Below are positions 1 through 6,606 of a stretch of DNA of 11,890 bases, piece after piece. Under the pieces are notes generated by a model. That model ran no database searches and was not told the origin of the DNA. It was given only the letters and a program-made list of their open reading frames with translations. Position 1 is the first letter of the stretch; the number at the start of each line of letters is the position of its first letter. The stretch covers positions 1,124-13,013 of the forward strand of contig DNYQ01000261.1 in assembly GCA_003506745.1 (NCBI GenBank). Direction: 5' to 3'. Both the position numbers and the translations under genes were made by a program. This DNA comes from Syntrophaceae bacterium. Its GTDB lineage: Bacteria; Desulfobacterota; Syntrophia; Syntrophales; Smithellaceae.

Positions 1-2217
1 GAGCTGCTGGACCAGCCCGATGTCACCAAGGCATTGCGTGAACGCCTGGATCTTATCCTGGTGGACGAATTCCAGGATACCAGCCCGATACAGCTCGCGC
101 TTTTCCTCAAGCTGGCATCGCTTGCGCGCCGTTCGGTCTGGGTGGGAGACCAGAAACAGGCGATCTATGGCTTCCGGGGGACCGATCCGACGCTCATGGA
201 AGCGGTGGTGCAGTCGCTCGGGAAGCCCGAGGTGTTGCCGCACAGCTGGCGTTCCCAGCCGGAACTCGTGCGCTTCTGCAGCGAGTTCTTCGCCAAGGCC
301 TTCGCTCCGGTTGGCATCCCGGAAGATCGGGTGCGTCTGACGCCATCGCCGAGTTCCCGGGCCTCGGTCTCTCCGCAGGGGCACCTGAAGTGTTTCCGCC
401 TGGAGGCGAAAAACAACGGCGATGAAACAGCGGCCCTCGTGGCGGGAATCTCCCACCTGCTGCGCCAGGCCGCCGACTCCCCGGTGCTGGACAAAGGCAC
501 AGGCCAGGAACGTCCCCTTGAGGCCGGCGACATAGCTGTCCTCTGCCGCAGCAATGCCGATTGCCGGAATTTGGCCACCACCCTCGAAAAGTTCGGGATC
601 CGCGTCGCCATGTCCAGGACAGGCCTCCTGTCCCGGCCGGAGTCCGTGTTGGCCCTCGCCGCCTACGGCTATCTGATCGACGAGTCGGACAGTTTGGCTG
701 TCGCCGAGATGGCAAGGCTCCTGAATCCCGACCCAGCCGAGTTTCTGCGGCAGGCGGCTGGAAAGGGCATGGACGCTGTGAAGACGAGCCTGAAGGCCAT
801 TGCCCGGCTGGATGATGCGCGCAAAAATTTGATCCGCTTGACGCCTTCGGAAAGCCTCTCATTAGCCATGGAATGCGTTGACGCTGACCGTGCTGTCCTG
901 CGCTGGGGCGACGAGGACGTACGGCTGGGAAATCTGGATGCCCTGCTGGGGTTTGCCACCAAATACGAGGACCAATGCCGGTCGGCGCGCTCCGCCTGTT
1001 CCCCGGCTGGACTGGTCGCGTATTTCGAGGACCTGGCGAAGGAAGAACAGGATGCCCAGGTCGAGGGACAGGGTCGGGAGGCCGTGCAGGTTCTCACCTA
1101 CCACAGGGCGAAAGGGCTGGAGTGGCCGCTGGTGGTGCTCACCGGACTGAACACCGAGCCAAAGGGCAATCCTTTCGGCGTGGGCGCCGTGACCTCGGAT
1201 GAACCTCTGAACTTGACGAGCCCTCTGGCGGGGCGATGGATACGCTATTGGCCGTGGCCATTCGGAGCTCAGAAGAAGGTCGATGGATTCAGCGATGCCG
1301 TCGAAACCTCCATCGTGGGCCGCCAGATGTCCGCTGCAGAGCGGCGTGAGCTGCTGCGCCTCCTTTACGTAGGCATGACGAGGGCGAGGGATCATCTGGT
1401 TTTCGCAGCCCGCTGCCCGGGCAACTCGGGAATGACCGCCTGGCTGGACGGCTGCCTGGACGAGACAGGGGAACCCATCTTGTCCCTGCCCAGTGCAGAA
1501 GGGAAGGAGATGATACCAGTCGGCGGGGATCAATTTCACATGCTGACGAAGGTCTTTCAGCCCATGCCGGAGGCAGACAGCGACTGTTCTCAAAAGGTCT
1601 TTTGCCCGGTACGCCCGTCCAATCTCCCGGCCTACCCGCCAGCTCGCTTCACGCCGAGCCAAGCCAAGGGGAGTGCTGCACCTTCTTTCAAGATCATCTC
1701 ATTGGGGCCTAAGCTTGAAGTCGGAAAAGTCGACGATTCCGCGAAGTTCGGCAGTATGGTTCATGCCTTTCTGGCCGTGGACAAACCAGAACTCGGCCAA
1801 GAGAAGAGAATCGCACGCGCCCGGGAAATTTGCACCGCGTGGGGCGTCGAATCCCTCAAGCCTGAGGCCATGCTGGAGATGAGCGACCGGCTCTACCGCT
1901 TCTTGCGCGAACGGTACGGAGACCAGTTCGGAATTGTTAGGGAATGGCCCATCGCCATGCGATGTGGTATGCAGCGCGGCAAGGGTTTCATCGACATGAT
2001 CATTCGCCTTGAGAACGGTGATGTGCTCATCGACCATAAGACAGCGGATGGGGACGACGGCCGACTTGAGGCCAAGGCCTGCGGCTATGCGAGCCAGTTG
2101 GCCATATATCGTGAGGCTTGGGAGAAGGCCACGGGAAGAAGGGTAGTTGAGACGCTAATTCACTTTCCTGTGGCAGTGGCGATATTATTTAGCAGTACGT
2201 CACCTAGAATCAAATGA
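1..2217 (+). CDS. UvrD/AddA-like helicase with C-terminal RecB-type nuclease domain (5' end missing)
   Basis: The frame is open from base 1, so the N-terminus with the Walker A motif lies outside the window. SF1 helicase motifs appear in order: motif II VDEFQD (61-78), motif III WVGDQKQAIYGFRG (139-180), motif IV around SWRSQPELV (244-270), motif V LTYHRAKGLEWPLVV (1093-1137) and motif VI LLYVGMTRARDHLVF (about 1360-1404). A PD-(D/E)XK nuclease domain follows: GSMVHAF (1750-1770), REWP, Asp at 1993, the DHK core at 2032-2040, and YASQL with the late Gln at 2095. This is the AddA architecture: a helicase-nuclease that resects double-strand breaks, usually paired with AddB, which could lie upstream. 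Related helicase-nucleases also occur in defence loci, so 'addA' is not assigned. Composition turns AT-rich in the last 15 or so codons, and the tail after HFPVA does not look like a usual AddA end. The C-terminus may have been replaced when the AT-rich DNA arrived. Confidence 0.9.
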   Translation, partial: ELLDQPDVTKALRERLDLILVDEFQDTSPIQLALFLKLASLARRSVWVGDQKQAIYGFRGTDPTLMEAVVQSLGKPEVLPHSWRSQPELVRFCSEFFAKAFAPVGIPEDRVRLTPSPSSRASVSPQGHLKCFRLEAKNNGDETAALVAGISHLLRQAADSPVLDKGTGQERPLEAGDIAVLCRSNADCRNLATTLEKFGIRVAMSRTGLLSRPESVLALAAYGYLIDESDSLAVAEMARLLNPDPAEFLRQAAGKGMDAVKTSLKAIARLDDARKNLIRLTPSESLSLAMECVDADRAVLRWGDEDVRLGNLDALLGFATKYEDQCRSARSACSPAGLVAYFEDLAKEEQDAQVEGQGREAVQVLTYHRAKGLEWPLVVLTGLNTEPKGNPFGVGAVTSDEPLNLTSPLAGRWIRYWPWPFGAQKKVDGFSDAVETSIVGRQMSAAERRELLRLLYVGMTRARDHLVFAARCPGNSGMTAWLDGCLDETGEPILSLPSAEGKEMIPVGGDQFHMLTKVFQPMPEADSDCSQKVFCPVRPSNLPAYPPARFTPSQAKGSAAPSFKIISLGPKLEVGKVDDSAKFGSMVHAFLAVDKPELGQEKRIARAREICTAWGVESLKPEAMLEMSDRLYRFLRERYGDQFGIVREWPIAMRCGMQRGKGFIDMIIRLENGDVLIDHKTADGDDGRLEAKACGYASQLAIYREAWEKATGRRVVETLIHFPVAVAILFSSTSPRIK

Positions 2218-2236
2218 AAAATTTGGAGAAGATTTC

Positions 2237-2965
2237 ATGAACATTAATTTAAATAATATTAATATTAATACTCTCTATGAGTTCATGCATAAATTTTACG
2301 GATATGGTAATTTGAATGCAAAATTTTGGTTCATTGGTATGGAAGAAGGTGGAGGAAACGACATTGATGAATTGCATAAAAGAATATCAGCTTGGAATGA
2401 AAATGGACAAAGATTATTAGAAGATGTTGTAAGTTATCATGTACGCATAGGAATGCCTCATTTTTTTGAAATAAATGGAAATGAACCAGTGAGAATTCAA
2501 AGGACGTGGGGTCAATTGATTAGAATTTTATTATTAGCAAAAAATGAAAATGCAACGACAGAAAATGTTAGAGATTACCAGAGATACTCACTTGGAAGGG
2601 ATGATGATCACTCTGAAACGTGCCTTATGGAATTAATGCCTCTTCCATCTCCTAACATCAACAATTGGATTTATGGACAATTTCAAGGAATAGAGACTAG
2701 AGCTGAATATTTCAATAATATTAGTCCACTTCGCATTAAAAAATTAAAGAAACTTATCGATGAACACCCTGGAAAAATTATACTATTTTACGGCAAATCA
2801 TATATTAATTACTGGATGCGTCTTATAGGGTCCGATTTCAAGGCGCGTGATGGATTTATGTGGTGTAAAAGTAATTCGCTTTTTATTGTAATAAATCATC
2901 CGTGCAGAATTTCAAATGAATACTGCAAAAATGTAGCCACATTTATTAGGAATCCAATTGGATAG
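2237..2965 (+). CDS. Putative uracil-DNA-glycosylase-like fold protein (EEGGG family), function unknown
   Basis: A 242-residue protein that I do not recognise by name. ATG at 2237 is preceded by GGAGAAG at a good distance, 19 bases after the helicase stop, so co-transcription is likely. Visible landmarks: a beta strand ending in IGMEEGGG (33-40), MELMPLPSP (131-139), a hydrophobic strand then GKSYINYW (186-193), and a strand ending in INHPCR (219-224). A Gly/acid-rich loop after the first strand, a GK-x-hydrophobic strand-turn in the second half and a late His-Pro strand occur in that order in uracil-DNA glycosylases. That assignment is inference: the canonical GQDPY or GExPG and HPSP motifs are not present exactly. 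A distant homologue appears at 10474-11238. The gene is far more AT-rich than the helicase, which points to separate acquisition. No signal peptide or membrane segment is seen, so it is probably cytoplasmic. Confidence 0.8.
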   Translation: MNINLNNININTLYEFMHKFYGYGNLNAKFWFIGMEEGGGNDIDELHKRISAWNENGQRLLEDVVSYHVRIGMPHFFEINGNEPVRIQRTWGQLIRILLLAKNENATTENVRDYQRYSLGRDDDHSETCLMELMPLPSPNINNWIYGQFQGIETRAEYFNNISPLRIKKLKKLIDEHPGKIILFYGKSYINYWMRLIGSDFKARDGFMWCKSNSLFIVINHPCRISNEYCKNVATFIRNPIG

Positions 2966-2981
2966 TGTTTGTCTTATCGAT

Positions 2982-3521
2982 CTAAAGTTTCTTTACATAT
3001 AATCCCCAAACTTCGTCGGCAACTATTCTATAGTGTTTTCTTACTTTTTTACCTGTTGTTATTGCCGACTTATTTATCCTCATCATTCCAAAAGAATCTA
3101 TTAGATGCAAACTCCTTCCGGTTATTTTCCTGACACATGTCCAATGATCGCACCTGTTCTCAAGACCAATCACTATGATGCGACTATGCTCATCATCTAC
3201 ATTTAAAAAATTAGAAAAATTTCTCCATACTCCTGCAGCATTGTTCTCATCTGTGCTAAGACTTTCTTTAACTAATTGTCTCCCGTATTCTTCATTGGAA
3301 TATGAAATTATTAATTCAAGCAGTTCCTCCATTTGATCAGCATCTATACCGTTTAATATTGTATCGGCAAAGTTTTCTTTTTTTGAGACTAGATAGACCA
3401 TATTTTTGAATAATTTTTCTCGATCTTTTTCATTCATTCTAAGCAAAGCATTAGCTGCATTAAGTGCAGCATATAATCCACATAAGCCGTCATAATCACC
3501 TTGTAATAAAATTTTTGGCAT
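2982..3521 (-). CDS. Papain/C39-like cysteine peptidase-fold small protein
   Basis: A 179-residue protein on the minus strand. It starts with ATG at 3519-3521, with an AAGAG-like ribosome site and a promoter upstream, and ends with TAG at 2982-2984. The N-terminus carries QGDYDGLCGLYAALNAA: Gln7 and Cys14 are spaced as the oxyanion Gln and nucleophilic Cys are in papain-fold enzymes, and the Cys heads a helix. Near the C-terminus DHWTCVRK gives His126 and LHLIDSFGM gives Asp142, each on a predicted strand, completing a Gln-Cys-His-Asp set in the family order. From this I infer a cysteine protease, transglutaminase or deamidase; the substrate is unknown. There is no signal peptide. The gene converges on the glycosylase-like gene with only 16 bases between stops and shares its AT-rich composition, so the two probably arrived together. 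Exact family membership is not certain. Confidence 0.75.
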   Translation of the reverse strand: MPKILLQGDYDGLCGLYAALNAANALLRMNEKDREKLFKNMVYLVSKKENFADTILNGIDADQMEELLELIISYSNEEYGRQLVKESLSTDENNAAGVWRNFSNFLNVDDEHSRIIVIGLENRCDHWTCVRKITGRSLHLIDSFGMMRINKSAITTGKKVRKHYRIVADEVWGLYVKKL

Positions 3522-3553
3522 ATATCACTCTTGATCTATTTTAATTAATTTTT

Positions 3554-3581
3554 ATTTTAATATAAAACTAATATGGTACAA
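3554..3581 (-). promoter_or_regulatory. Predicted sigma70-type promoter of the cysteine-peptidase-like gene
   Basis: Read on the minus strand, TTGTAC (3581-3576) and TAAAAT (3559-3554) are separated by 16 bases, close to the sigma70 consensus. The -10 box ends 33 bases before the ATG at 3521. The surroundings are very AT-rich, which makes chance matches more likely. Confidence 0.4.
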
Positions 3582-3656
3582 TAGAAATTATCAGACTAAA
3601 AAAGATTTCCTCTCCGTCCTTATAAACTTTCTTTATCAAAACATAGCTCCAATTCC

Positions 3657-3706
3657 AGGTTCTCGTCCGCGCTCCACCGTAAACGGTGGAGCGCGGACGA
3701 GAACCT
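3657..3706. repeat. Perfect 50-bp palindrome (24-bp arms, 2-base centre)
   Basis: Bases 3657-3680 are the exact reverse complement of 3683-3706, with AA at 3681-3682 between them. The arms are GC-rich (AGGTTCTCGTCCGCGCTCC at the left start) and stand out in AT-rich flanks. As RNA or single-stranded DNA this would form a very stable hairpin. No U-run follows on either strand, so it is not an ordinary intrinsic terminator. It could be a mobile-element end, a structured RNA or a protein-binding or cruciform site. Confidence 0.95.
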
Positions 3707-3735
3707 CTACCACTGCTTCCCCATTAGCACTAGGT

Positions 3736-3783
3736 CTGGGCATAGGGCTATGCCTATTCCCTATGGCTACCAGGGAGTCTGGT
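3736..3783. repeat. Cluster of short inverted repeats downstream of the palindrome
   Basis: GCATAG-GG-CTATGC is a perfect 6-bp-arm palindrome at about 3740-3753. A further copy of CCCTATG at about 3759-3765 can pair with CATAGGG of the same unit. ACCAG-GGAGT-CTGGT forms another small hairpin at about 3769-3783. With the 50-bp palindrome these make 3657-3783 unusually rich in self-complementarity. No function is known. Confidence 0.6.
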
Positions 3784-3909
3784 CTAAACGGTGACGACTC
3801 CACTACTCCAGGTAAGCAAAAAAACGATGCTCGATTTTTAGTTCAACTAGACAGATAAATTTAATATCTCCGTGCTGAATTCTGGAACAAATATTTTATA
3901 TTTTCCCCC

Positions 3910-4473
3910 ATGCGCAATACACGCGATGGGGTGGAGAGTCTCCCCTATCCTCGGTCCTATTGGGTCATCCCCGGCAAGTTTCTTGCCGGCTGCTATCCAG
4001 GAAGCCTTGATCCAGCCGAAGCCGAGCTGAAGATAGGCCAGCTCGTGGCCTGCGGAATCCTCTCCATCATCTGTCTCATGGAAGAGGATGAACGGAATTG
4101 GAGCGGCAACCGCTTTGTCCCATACGCGCCCCTCTATCTGAAGCTTACTCGCGATCAGGGGCTGACTGCATCCTGGCACCGCCATCCCATACAAGACCAA
4201 GGCGTCCCCACGAAAGACCAAATGAAGGCGATCCTCGATCGCCTCGACGACTCTTTGAGCAAGGAACACCCAGTTTTTATCCATTGCTGGGGCGGCAAAG
4301 GCCGGACCGGCATGGCGGTCGGATGCTGGCTAGCACGCCACGGCGTTGCCGAGGGCGTCGATTTGCTCAAAACCGTCCAGTATCTAAGGCGACATGACCC
4401 CAAAGGTTATGACCCGTCGCCGGATACCGCCGACCAGCGCCGTTTCGTCCTGGAATGGAGCCGCGGAGAATGA
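3910..4473 (+). CDS. Dual-specificity/tyrosine-type protein phosphatase
   Basis: A 187-residue cysteine phosphatase. The signature HCWGGKGRTG lies at 125-134, giving the CX5R loop with nucleophile Cys126 and Arg132. RHPIQDQGVP holds Asp96, placed as the general acid of the DSP/PTP superfamily, and SPDTADQRRFV near the C-terminus carries Gln176, matching the conserved late Gln of this branch. The family hydrolyses phosphoesters on proteins and sometimes on nucleotides, RNA or lipids; the substrate here is unknown. The protein is soluble. It is the first gene of a same-strand run, ending 25 bases before the ADP-ribosylglycohydrolase gene, so joint function in reversing modifications is plausible. 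No Shine-Dalgarno sequence precedes ATG 3910, and GTG at 3931 is an alternative start. The gene begins exactly where composition changes from AT-rich to GC-rich. Confidence 0.85.
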   Translation: MRNTRDGVESLPYPRSYWVIPGKFLAGCYPGSLDPAEAELKIGQLVACGILSIICLMEEDERNWSGNRFVPYAPLYLKLTRDQGLTASWHRHPIQDQGVPTKDQMKAILDRLDDSLSKEHPVFIHCWGGKGRTGMAVGCWLARHGVAEGVDLLKTVQYLRRHDPKGYDPSPDTADQRRFVLEWSRGE

Positions 4474-4498
4474 ATAGCCAAAAGCACGGAGGGAGAAC

Positions 4499-5569
4499 GT
4501 GAGTCCAATCATCGCGGAACGTCTGCGGGGCTTGGTCTACGGCCAAGCCATAGGCGATGCCCTGGGAGTCGGCGGTGAATTCCACTCCGCACACGACATG
4601 CGCCGAATATATCCCGAGGGTCTGAGCGAGTACGAACAGATCCGGCGTTCATCCCATGCCGGCGTTTGGAAACCCGGGGAATGGACTGACGATACGGAAC
4701 AATTCCTTGCGGTCCTGGAAAGCCTTCTCGATTCCGGGGTTGCCGAAGGCGATGTCGACCTCGGCGACATCGCCCGCCGGTTTCGGCAATGGCTGGCCCG
4801 GGATGGGCGTGGGATCGGAAACTTGACGTTCGTGGTGTTGACCCATGAATGTTTTCTGGAGGCCCCTCACGAAATTGCGCGCCAGCTATGGGAGCAGCGG
4901 GGTCGGCGCTCCGCCCCCAACGGGGCCGTCATGCGCACCGCGAGCCTGGCGATCCTCCCATGGGAAAGAGACCTTCAGGCCGCGGCGCGCACCGTGCGAG
5001 CCATTTGCGAACTGACACACGCAGACCCCCGATGCGCCTGGTCCTGCCTGGTGACCTCCTTCGTCGCAGCCTGCCTCGTGCGCGGAGATGACGACATCCC
5101 AGGCGCCTGCGAACGGGCCATGGTCTGCGGCAGGGCGCTCGGGCTCGATGAAGCGGCTGGTGAGGAAACGCGCAGCTGGATCGAGATGGCCTTGTGCGGC
5201 GAACGCAGAAAGGGCCGGGCCATCAAGTTCATCGGGCATGACCCTGGCCGAGGTTACTGCCTGAAGACCCTGTATGCAGGGCTTGGCGATCTTTCCCTCG
5301 GCCATGGCCCAGGCCAGGGGTACACCATGCGCACCATGGCCGCCGGACTCTGGGCGGCCTGGCATGCCGAAAGTTTTGCCGATGGCCTGCTGCCGGTCAT
5401 CAACAGCGGCGGCGATGCAGACACCAACGGCGCAGTGGCAGGAGCCCTGCTTGGCGCCAGATTCGGCGGGAGCGGATTGCCGCTGCGATGGGTCGAGGGG
5501 CTGGTCAATCGGGAGAGGCTGGATGCCGCATTGCAACGCATGCAGCCAGTCCTTGGAAATGAACGATGA
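4499..5569 (+). CDS. ADP-ribosylglycohydrolase (DraG/ARH family)
   Basis: A 356-residue protein starting with GTG at 4499 after a strong GGAGGGAG-type ribosome site. Hallmarks are GLVYGQAIGDALG (11-23), TDDTE (63-67) supplying metal-binding acids, NGAVMR (141-146) and SGGDADTNGAVAGALLG (303-319), the dinuclear Mg site near the C-terminus. The family cleaves ADP-ribose from proteins (Arg or Ser linkage) or from small ADP-ribosyl compounds; the target here cannot be told from sequence. All metal ligands I can place are present, so it should be active. An odd feature is a duplicated segment: GHDPGRGYCLKTLYAGL (246-262) and GHGPGQGYTMRTMAAGL (268-284), with the second copy at the position where homologues have one. 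The stop codon overlaps the next start by 4 bases (ATGA), indicating translational coupling with the cyclotransferase-like gene. Confidence 0.92.
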   Translation: MSPIIAERLRGLVYGQAIGDALGVGGEFHSAHDMRRIYPEGLSEYEQIRRSSHAGVWKPGEWTDDTEQFLAVLESLLDSGVAEGDVDLGDIARRFRQWLARDGRGIGNLTFVVLTHECFLEAPHEIARQLWEQRGRRSAPNGAVMRTASLAILPWERDLQAAARTVRAICELTHADPRCAWSCLVTSFVAACLVRGDDDIPGACERAMVCGRALGLDEAAGEETRSWIEMALCGERRKGRAIKFIGHDPGRGYCLKTLYAGLGDLSLGHGPGQGYTMRTMAAGLWAAWHAESFADGLLPVINSGGDADTNGAVAGALLGARFGGSGLPLRWVEGLVNRERLDAALQRMQPVLGNER

Positions 5570-6444
5570 GCGATGCGCGTTTGCTCTACTTCGCATACGG
5601 GTCAAACCTGAATGCTGACGATCTGCGCCAATGGTGCCTGTCGGAGGATTGCCCCAACCCTTTGCCCCGGAAGGGAACCCCTGCATTCCTGCCCGATGCT
5701 GAGCCGGTGTTTCCCTTGCATTTGTCACGCCGGGGCGGGGGTGTTCTTGGATGGCGCAAGCGGGTGGGCCATGTGCTTCCAGGGGCTCTCTTCAGTGTGT
5801 CGGAAACCGACCTGGCAGTGCTGGACCTCAAGGAAGGCGCTCCGGCAGTCTACCGGCGCGAGACCATTGAGATTCTACTGCCTGACGGTTCGGCGGTCCC
5901 GGCAATCGCATACAATCTGCCGAGCGCTCGATTGAACGAACATGTCCCTCCCGATCCCGGATATCTCGAAGTCGTGGCCGCCGGGCTGAAGGATTATGAC
6001 CATTCCGTGAGCCAGCTCATGGCCGCCACGCAAAGAGCCGAGGATGCCCAGGGGGTGCCGTTGTTCTGCTATGGCACGCTCATGCGCGGAGAAGCCCTGC
6101 ATGGGACGATGCGCTCGCTCGGCGCACGGTTCATCGGCGAGGCCGATGCCCCTGGGATGCTCACCGATCTGGAGGCGTTTCCAGGATTCCTCCCGGGCGG
6201 CAAACGGCGAGTCCATGGTGAGTTGTTTGAATTCTCAGACCGCGGCGCCGCCCTGTCCCTGCTGGATCGTTTGGAAGGATTTCGCGGCTACGGTCAGCCG
6301 CATTCCCTATACAGGCGGGTCCTGATCCGGGTGCGGACCAGGACTGCAACCCTCATGGCCTGGGTTTATGCCATTTCCCATGACAGCGGTGTGGTGATTG
6401 AATCAGGGGATTGGAGAAGGCGGCAACCAGTTGGGCCACGCTGA
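5566..6444 (+). CDS. Two-domain gamma-glutamylcyclotransferase-like protein (GGCT + GGACT/AIG2-like)
   Basis: A 292-residue protein with two cyclotransferase-like domains in tandem. The first (about 5-125) has FAYGSNL (9-15) and the acid Glu90 in LDLKEGAPAVYRR. The second (about 165-275) has FCYGTLM (167-173) and Glu237 in LLDRLEGFRGYG, followed by a Tyr-Arg strand. In this fold the YGSNL/YGTL loop binds the gamma-glutamyl carboxylate and the Glu is the catalytic acid/base; both domains keep both. The family releases 5-oxoproline from gamma-glutamyl amino acids, gamma-glutamyl-amines or glutathione, but many bacterial members have unknown substrates. The gene starts inside the stop codon of the ADP-ribosylglycohydrolase gene, so it very likely works with it. 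It is followed by 162 bases without a gene. I see no secretion signal. Confidence 0.88.
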   Translation: MSDARLLYFAYGSNLNADDLRQWCLSEDCPNPLPRKGTPAFLPDAEPVFPLHLSRRGGGVLGWRKRVGHVLPGALFSVSETDLAVLDLKEGAPAVYRRETIEILLPDGSAVPAIAYNLPSARLNEHVPPDPGYLEVVAAGLKDYDHSVSQLMAATQRAEDAQGVPLFCYGTLMRGEALHGTMRSLGARFIGEADAPGMLTDLEAFPGFLPGGKRRVHGELFEFSDRGAALSLLDRLEGFRGYGQPHSLYRRVLIRVRTRTATLMAWVYAISHDSGVVIESGDWRRRQPVGPR

Positions 6445-6553
6445 TAATCTGAGGCCCGGCAACGCGCTCGACCATCCTGAAAACCAACCGGTCTTCTCAC
6501 CGGCGACCAGATCCGCACAAATTAATTCAGTATTTTCGCCTCGTAAAATCGTT

Positions 6554-6574
6554 CCGAAATATGGAATATTTTGG
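6554..6574. promoter_or_regulatory. Operator-like inverted repeat upstream of the AAA+ gene
   Basis: CCGAAATAT and ATATTTTGG are inverted copies (8 of 9 bases match) around a central GGA. The site lies 32 bases before the ATG at 6607, in the usual place for a repressor or activator site. An obvious candidate binder is the WYL regulator encoded downstream, but that link is inference. Confidence 0.4.
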
Positions 6575-6594
6575 CCCTATTCTCCTTGAAAAAC

Positions 6595-6600
6595 AAGGGG
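6595..6600 (+). promoter_or_regulatory. Ribosome binding site that sets the AAA+ start
   Basis: AAGGGG ends 6 bases before ATG 6607. A TTG at 6571 in the same frame would extend the protein by 12 residues, but it has no ribosome site and lies inside the operator-like repeat. Confidence 0.6.
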
Positions 6601-6606
6601 AAAGTT

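Larger units (their letters stand above)
6445..6606 (+). other. Intergenic regulatory region before the AAA+ ATPase gene
   Basis: 162 bases between the cyclotransferase-like gene and the preferred ATPase start. A small hairpin CCGGT-CTTCTC-ACCGG (6488-6503) has no T-run after it. The stretch from about 6518 is AT-rich, with TAAAAT at 6544-6549 as a possible -10 box but no good -35. This suggests that the ATPase and regulator genes have their own promoter. Confidence 0.4.

Noticed and set aside
862..1662. Long minus-strand open frame (266 codons) opposite the helicase
   Set aside because: It lies opposite conserved helicase motifs in GC-rich DNA, where antisense frames stay open by chance, and it shows no recognisable domain.
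3657..3706. Palindrome as an intrinsic terminator
   Set aside because: No T-run follows the hairpin on either strand.
3640..3820. Retron msr-msd RNA suggested by the long hairpin
   Set aside because: No reverse transcriptase gene anywhere in the window and no a1/a2 flanking repeats seen.
3763..3858. Short + strand frame of 31 codons after the palindrome
   Set aside because: No ribosome site and no recognisable product; the frame extends upstream through the palindrome without a start, which suggests chance.
4886..5728. Minus-strand open frame (280 codons) opposite the ADP-ribosylglycohydrolase
   Set aside because: Shadow of a well-supported enzyme gene; no domain and no ribosome site.
6571..6606. 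TTG start 12 codons upstream for the AAA+ gene
   Set aside because: No ribosome site, and the ATG at 6607 has AAGGGG at the correct distance.
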